From assembly GCF_001426685.1 (NCBI RefSeq), contig NZ_LMFB01000016.1, forward strand, positions 133,898 to 197,897: 64,000 nt of DNA. The letters run 5' to 3'. Positions 58,037 to 64,000 of this stretch are shown in pieces; positions within the stretch are counted from its first letter, which is position 1; the number at the start of each line of letters is the position of its first letter. The stretch is from Rhizobium sp. Root483D2. Lineage in GTDB: Bacteria; Pseudomonadota; Alphaproteobacteria; Rhizobiales; Rhizobiaceae. The notes below the pieces were generated by a model. The model worked only from the letters and a program-made list of their open reading frames with translations, was not told the origin of the DNA and did no database searches. The position numbers were made by a program, and so were the translations under genes.

Positions 58037-58975
58037 ATGGGACTGGGAATTGGACTGCTGGGGTTTCAGACAACGATTGCACATTCTGTAACTCTGAGCG
58101 GCACGGGCGTACATTCTGGCGCCGAAGTAGCAATCACCTTTCATCCGGCGGAAGCAGATAGCGGCATCGTTTTCCAGCGTGTCGTCGGCGAGCAGACGAT
58201 CAGCGAATTCAAGGCTGTTTCCTCGCAGGTCGGCAATACCGATCTCTGCACCATCCTCGGTTTTTCGCCAGCCACCTCGATCGCCACGATCGAGCATGTG
58301 ATGGCGGCGATCTATGCGCTTGGCCTGGACAACCTCCTGATCGAAGTGCACGGCGCCGAAATGCCGATCATGGACGGCAGCTCCGCGCCGTTCATCGAGG
58401 CGATCGAGCAGACCGGCATCAAGGCGCTGTCCGTCAAGCGCCGCTCTATCCGTATCCTCAAGCCCGTCCGGATCGAATCGGGCGCTTCCTGGTCGGAATT
58501 TACGCCTTACGACGGCATGCGCTTCGAGGTGGAGATCGATTTCGATAGCCCGCTGATCGGCCGCCAGTCCTGGAAGGGCGATATCACGCCTTCGGTTTTC
58601 AAGACGGAATTGTCGCGTGCCCGGACGTTCGGCTTCATGCGCGATGTCGAGCGCATGTGGGCGGCCGGCCGTGGTCTCGGGTCGTCGCTGGAAAATTCGG
58701 TCGTTATTGCCGATGACAATACCGTCATCAACATGGAAGGCCTGCGTTACAAGGACGAGTTCGTTCGCCACAAGACGTTGGACGCCGTGGGTGACCTGGC
58801 GCTGGCCGGTGCGCCATTCATCGGCTGCTACCGTTCCTACCGGGGCGGACACAAGATGAACGCCAATGCGCTGAAGGCGCTGATGAGCGATCCGACGGCC
58901 TATGAAATCGTCGAAAGTGCACCGCAGCGCCAGCGCTCTGCACCCCGCGAAATGATTGCCGTCAACGCGCCGTGA
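58037..58975 (+). CDS. lpxC: UDP-3-O-acyl-N-acetylglucosamine deacetylase
   Basis: A 312-residue zinc enzyme. GFQTTIAHSVTLSGTGVHSG opens it. Zinc ligands: His in ATIEHVMAAIYALG, then His and Asp in RHKTLDAVGDLALAG. It is the committed step of lipid A synthesis. ATG 58037 has GAAGGCG upstream; an in-frame TTG lies 15 bases before. Its own terminator follows. Confidence 0.95.
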   Translation: MGLGIGLLGFQTTIAHSVTLSGTGVHSGAEVAITFHPAEADSGIVFQRVVGEQTISEFKAVSSQVGNTDLCTILGFSPATSIATIEHVMAAIYALGLDNLLIEVHGAEMPIMDGSSAPFIEAIEQTGIKALSVKRRSIRILKPVRIESGASWSEFTPYDGMRFEVEIDFDSPLIGRQSWKGDITPSVFKTELSRARTFGFMRDVERMWAAGRGLGSSLENSVVIADDNTVINMEGLRYKDEFVRHKTLDAVGDLALAGAPFIGCYRSYRGGHKMNANALKALMSDPTAYEIVESAPQRQRSAPREMIAVNAP

Positions 58976-59024
58976 TCTGCAGCCTTTTGTTCCTGAAAGG
59001 GAAAATCTGGTCTGATGTTTGATG

Positions 59025-59050
59025 AGAGCCGGTCTTTTGACCGGCTTTTT
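59025..59050 (+). terminator. terminator after lpxC
   Basis: AGCCGGTC (59027-59034), loop tttt, GACCGGCT (59039-59046), then TTTT. It isolates lpxC from bamD. Confidence 0.85.
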
Positions 59051-59176
59051 CATGATAAGACTGCCACAAAATTGCGTTAATCAATCATCATGACATTGCG
59101 GTCTTGTTGCATCTTGATCTAAAACGCGGTTCATAGGCGGCGGTATTCTTACCGGCGCGGGAGTTGGGATTTACGA

Positions 59177-60043
59177 ATGGTAATTGCAGGCCAGTTTGAA
59201 TTGAAGAAGATGGCACGTGTTGTTGCCATTACGCTTGTGGCTACCGCGACCAGTGTGCTGGTGACCGCCTGCCAGAACGATCCCGACATCGATATCACCA
59301 AGCTGAGCGCTGAGACCGATCCACCGGAAGTGCTCTACAATCAGGGTCTCGCCAATCTGAACGCCGGCAAGACCACGGAAGCGGCGCGCAAGTTCGACGC
59401 GATCGACCAGCAGCATCCGTTCTCCGAATATGCCCGCAAGGCGCTGGTGATGCGCTCCTTCGTCAATTACCGCAACGGCCAGTATCAGGAAGCCATCAAC
59501 GGCGCGACCCGGTACCTCAACCTCTATCCCGAATCCGAAGACGCAGCCTATGCGCAATACATTGTCGGTCTTGCCTATTCCAAGCAGATCCCGGCGGTGA
59601 CGCAGGACCAGAAGCCGGCCTTCAAGACCATCGAGGCAATGCAGGCGGTCATTTCCAAATATCCCGATTCCGAATATGTCGAGGATGCGCAGGCCAAGAT
59701 GCGGTTTGCCAAGGACCAGCTCGCCGGCAAGGAAATGCAGGTCGGCCGCTACTATCTGGAGCGCAAGGAATATCTGGCCGCGATCACACGCTTCCGCTCT
59801 GTGGTCGAAACCTATCCGAACACCAACCAGGTCGAAGAAGCGCTCGCACGTCTGGTCGAGACCTATTTCGCAATGGGCATCACCTCGGAAGCGCAGACGG
59901 CTGCCGCTGTTCTCGGGCATAACTATCCTGACAGCCAGTGGTATGCCGACAGCTACAAGCTCCTGCAGACCGGTGGTCTTGAGCCGCGTGAAAACGGTGG
60001 CTCCTGGATCTCGCGCGCCGGCAAGAAGCTTTTGGGCGCCTAG
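59177..60043 (+). CDS. bamD: outer-membrane assembly lipoprotein BamD
   Basis: A 288-residue lipoprotein. The signal ends with lipobox LVTAC (Cys at about 32). Five TPR-like repeats follow ([25 protein letters not shown] ... [23 protein letters not shown]). BamD is an essential part of the beta-barrel assembly machine. The first ATG (59177) gives a long n-region; ATG 59210 would also leave a working signal. recN follows after 33 bp. Confidence 0.94.
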   Translation: MVIAGQFELKKMARVVAITLVATATSVLVTACQNDPDIDITKLSAETDPPEVLYNQGLANLNAGKTTEAARKFDAIDQQHPFSEYARKALVMRSFVNYRNGQYQEAINGATRYLNLYPESEDAAYAQYIVGLAYSKQIPAVTQDQKPAFKTIEAMQAVISKYPDSEYVEDAQAKMRFAKDQLAGKEMQVGRYYLERKEYLAAITRFRSVVETYPNTNQVEEALARLVETYFAMGITSEAQTAAAVLGHNYPDSQWYADSYKLLQTGGLEPRENGGSWISRAGKKLLGA

Positions 60044-60076
60044 AATCAGGACCAAGACGAAGAGATTTGAACCGGG

Positions 60077-61750
60077 ATGCTTTCACAGATTTCGATCCGC
60101 GATATCGTCCTGATCGAACGGCTTGATCTGTCCTTTGATGCCGGCCTGTCTGTGCTCACGGGGGAAACGGGTGCCGGAAAATCCATCCTGCTCGACAGTC
60201 TGTCGCTGGCGCTGGGTGGCCGGGGCGACGGTTCGCTGGTGCGCCACGGTGGCGACAAGGGGCAGGTGACGGCGGTTTTCGATGTCGGCATGGCCCATCC
60301 GGCCCGGCTGCTGGTGCGCGAAAACGGCATCGACGACGATGGCGATCTGATTTTCCGCCGGGTGCAGTCGGCCGATGGCCGCACCAAGGCCTATGTCAAC
60401 GACCAGCCTGTTTCCGTTCAGCTGATGCGTCAGGCAGGCCAGCTCTTGGTCGAGATCCATGGCCAGCACGATGACCGCGCCCTGGTCGATACCCATGCCC
60501 ATCGCACCCTTCTTGATGCCTTCGGTGGTCTGGCCGAGGAGGCGCAGTCTGTTTCCGGCCTTTACCGGATCTGGAAGGATGCCGAGCGGACGCTGAAAAA
60601 GCACCGCGACAAGGTCGAGGCCGCCGCCCGCGAGGCCGATTATCTGCGCGCCTCGGTCGAGGAACTGGAGGCTCTATCGCCGCAGGACGGCGAGGAAGAC
60701 GATCTGGCAGAGCGCCGTTCGCGGATGATGAAGGCGGAGCGCATCGCCGTCGATATCAACGAGGCAAGCGAGTTCCTCAACGGCAACGGTTCGCCGGTGC
60801 CCCTGATAGCCTCGATGGTCCGGCGCTTGGAGCGCAAGAGCCATGAGGCGCCCGGTCTTCTCGAAGAGACCGTGGAACTGCTCGACGCCGCGCTCAACCA
60901 GCTGTCCGACGCACAGATGGCGGTCGAAGCGGCCTTGCGGAAAACCGAGTATGATCCGAAGGAGCTGGAACGGACGGAGGAGCGGCTGTTTGCGCTGCGT
61001 GCCGCCGCCCGCAAATATTCCGTCCCGGTGACGACGCTGCCGGCGCTGGCGGTCCGGATGATCTCCGATCTTGCCGATCTGGATGCGGGCGAAGAAAAGC
61101 TGAAACAGCTGGAAGCGCAGCTTGGCCTGACCAAGGGCGCCTTCGATGCGGCGGCGGTGGCGCTTTCGGCCAAGCGCCACAATACCGCAACGGCTCTGTC
61201 GCAAGCGGTCATGGCCGAACTCCCGGCGCTGAAGCTGGAACGTGCCCGCTTCATGGTCGAAGTGACCTCCGATGCGCAGGCCGCTGCTGCCGAAGGTATC
61301 GACATCGTCGAATTCCATGTCCAGACCAATCCCGGCACGCGGCCGGGCCCGATCATGAAGGTGGCGTCGGGGGGCGAGCTGTCGCGCTTCCTTCTGGCGC
61401 TGAAAGTGGCGCTTGCCGATCGCGGCTCGGCGCCGACGCTGGTTTTCGACGAAATCGACACCGGGGTCGGCGGCGCCGTTGCCGATGCCATCGGCCAGCG
61501 TCTCAAGCGGTTGTCAAAGACCGTCCAGGTTCTGTCCGTCACCCACGCGCCGCAGGTGGCAGCGCGCGCTGCAACGCATCTGTTGATTTCCAAGGGCCCT
61601 TCTGCGGAAAAATCCGAAACGATCGCCACCCGCGTCGCCCGCATGGACGACAAGGCCCGCACCGAAGAGATCGCCCGCATGCTCGCCGGTGCCTCCGTAA
61701 CCGACGAGGCGAGGGCGGCTGCAGCGCGTCTGCTGGCGGGAAACGTCTAG
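60077..61750 (+). CDS. recN: DNA repair protein RecN
   Basis: A 557-residue SMC-like ATPase. Walker A GETGAGKS at 29-36. A coiled-coil middle (about 160-370, many Glu/Arg/Leu heptads). The C-terminal head has the signature ASGGELSRFLLALKVAL and Walker B LVFDEIDTGVGG. It acts on double-strand breaks with RecA. It probably shares a transcript with bamD. A cruciform repeat follows before ligA. Confidence 0.95.
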   Translation: MLSQISIRDIVLIERLDLSFDAGLSVLTGETGAGKSILLDSLSLALGGRGDGSLVRHGGDKGQVTAVFDVGMAHPARLLVRENGIDDDGDLIFRRVQSADGRTKAYVNDQPVSVQLMRQAGQLLVEIHGQHDDRALVDTHAHRTLLDAFGGLAEEAQSVSGLYRIWKDAERTLKKHRDKVEAAAREADYLRASVEELEALSPQDGEEDDLAERRSRMMKAERIAVDINEASEFLNGNGSPVPLIASMVRRLERKSHEAPGLLEETVELLDAALNQLSDAQMAVEAALRKTEYDPKELERTEERLFALRAAARKYSVPVTTLPALAVRMISDLADLDAGEEKLKQLEAQLGLTKGAFDAAAVALSAKRHNTATALSQAVMAELPALKLERARFMVEVTSDAQAAAAEGIDIVEFHVQTNPGTRPGPIMKVASGGELSRFLLALKVALADRGSAPTLVFDEIDTGVGGAVADAIGQRLKRLSKTVQVLSVTHAPQVAARAATHLLISKGPSAEKSETIATRVARMDDKARTEEIARMLAGASVTDEARAAAARLLAGNV

Positions 61751-61755
61751 TTTCT

Positions 61756-61870
61756 ACCCTCCCCTTGAGGGGGAGGGTCGGCACGCAGTGCCGGGGTGGG
61801 GTGATCCCTATACACACCTGACGTCACCCCACCCGCGCGTTCCGCGCGGCCTCCCCCTCAAGGGGAGGTG
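61756..61870. repeat. cruciform intergenic repeat element between recN and ligA
   Basis: The outer arms, 61758-61776 (CCTCCCCTTGAGGGGGAGG) and 61850-61868, are a perfect 19-bp inverted repeat; each arm is also nearly self-complementary. Inner arms GGTGGGGTGA (61795-61804) and TCACCCCACC (61824-61833) pair too. Between arms are small stems GGCAC/GTGCC and GCGCG/CGCGC. The plan resembles REP/BIME-like or RIME-type dispersed elements known in rhizobia. Only one copy is in this window. Confidence 0.7.
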
Positions 61871-61905
61871 GATACCCATCTTCCCATTCTTCGAAAATTC
61901 TCTAA

Positions 61906-64000
<2,095 letters not shown>

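Overview
The window looks like ordinary chromosomal DNA of a Rhizobiaceae member (Agrobacterium / Allorhizobium / Rhizobium type). The evidence is high GC, rhizobial protein types (BtaA/BtaB betaine-lipid enzymes, PPi-dependent phosphofructokinase, a 591-residue FtsZ with a long Gln/Pro linker) and RNase P RNA just upstream of the division and cell-wall (dcw) cluster. No tRNA, rRNA, insertion sequence, prophage or CRISPR array was seen.

Left part, 1-18,000: a FAD amine-oxidase-like protein and a secreted L,D-transpeptidase (minus strand); a DUF4432 epimerase-like protein and a free-standing rhodanese-like DUF442 domain (plus); a complete ugpBAEC glycerol-3-phosphate ABC importer (minus) with a PHO-box-like repeat upstream; a three-gene minus-strand unit (alpha/beta hydrolase, EamA transporter, acetolactate-synthase-like enzyme); a secreted RNase T2 homologue with an altered active site; ettA; an ArsR-methyltransferase fusion regulator with its own palindromic operator, followed by metF; and a 25-residue hydrophobic small protein.

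Middle part, 18,000-35,500: transporters (EamA, Kef-type, LysE), many peptidoglycan-cleaving enzymes (MltB-like, GH25 lysozyme, two SLT transglycosylases, an amidase), btaA-btaB, a GGDEF-EAL protein, a serine hydrolase, pfp, a TerB/DnaJ protein overlapping the amidase gene, a FAD oxidoreductase and the RNase P RNA gene.

Right part, 35,500-64,000: the dcw cluster in the order mraZ-rsmH-ftsL-ftsI-murE-murF-mraY-murD-ftsW-murG-murC-murB. It is interrupted by a terminator, a minus-strand MFS transporter and a plus-strand aquaporin, then resumes as ddl-ftsQ-ftsA-ftsZ-lpxC-bamD-recN-ligA; ligA runs off the right edge. The dcw genes are tightly packed (TGATG and ATGA overlaps, TTG and GTG starts) and make the lipid-linked peptidoglycan precursor, the divisome, lipid A and the outer-membrane assembly machinery. 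A large share of all genes here act on the cell envelope.

No convincing new multi-gene system was found. The best leads are small: the RNase T2 active-site change, the micro-protein, several clean palindromes in regulatory regions (regulator-metF, btaA/GGDEF-EAL), CtrA-like sites before two dcw transcription units, and a cruciform intergenic repeat before ligA.
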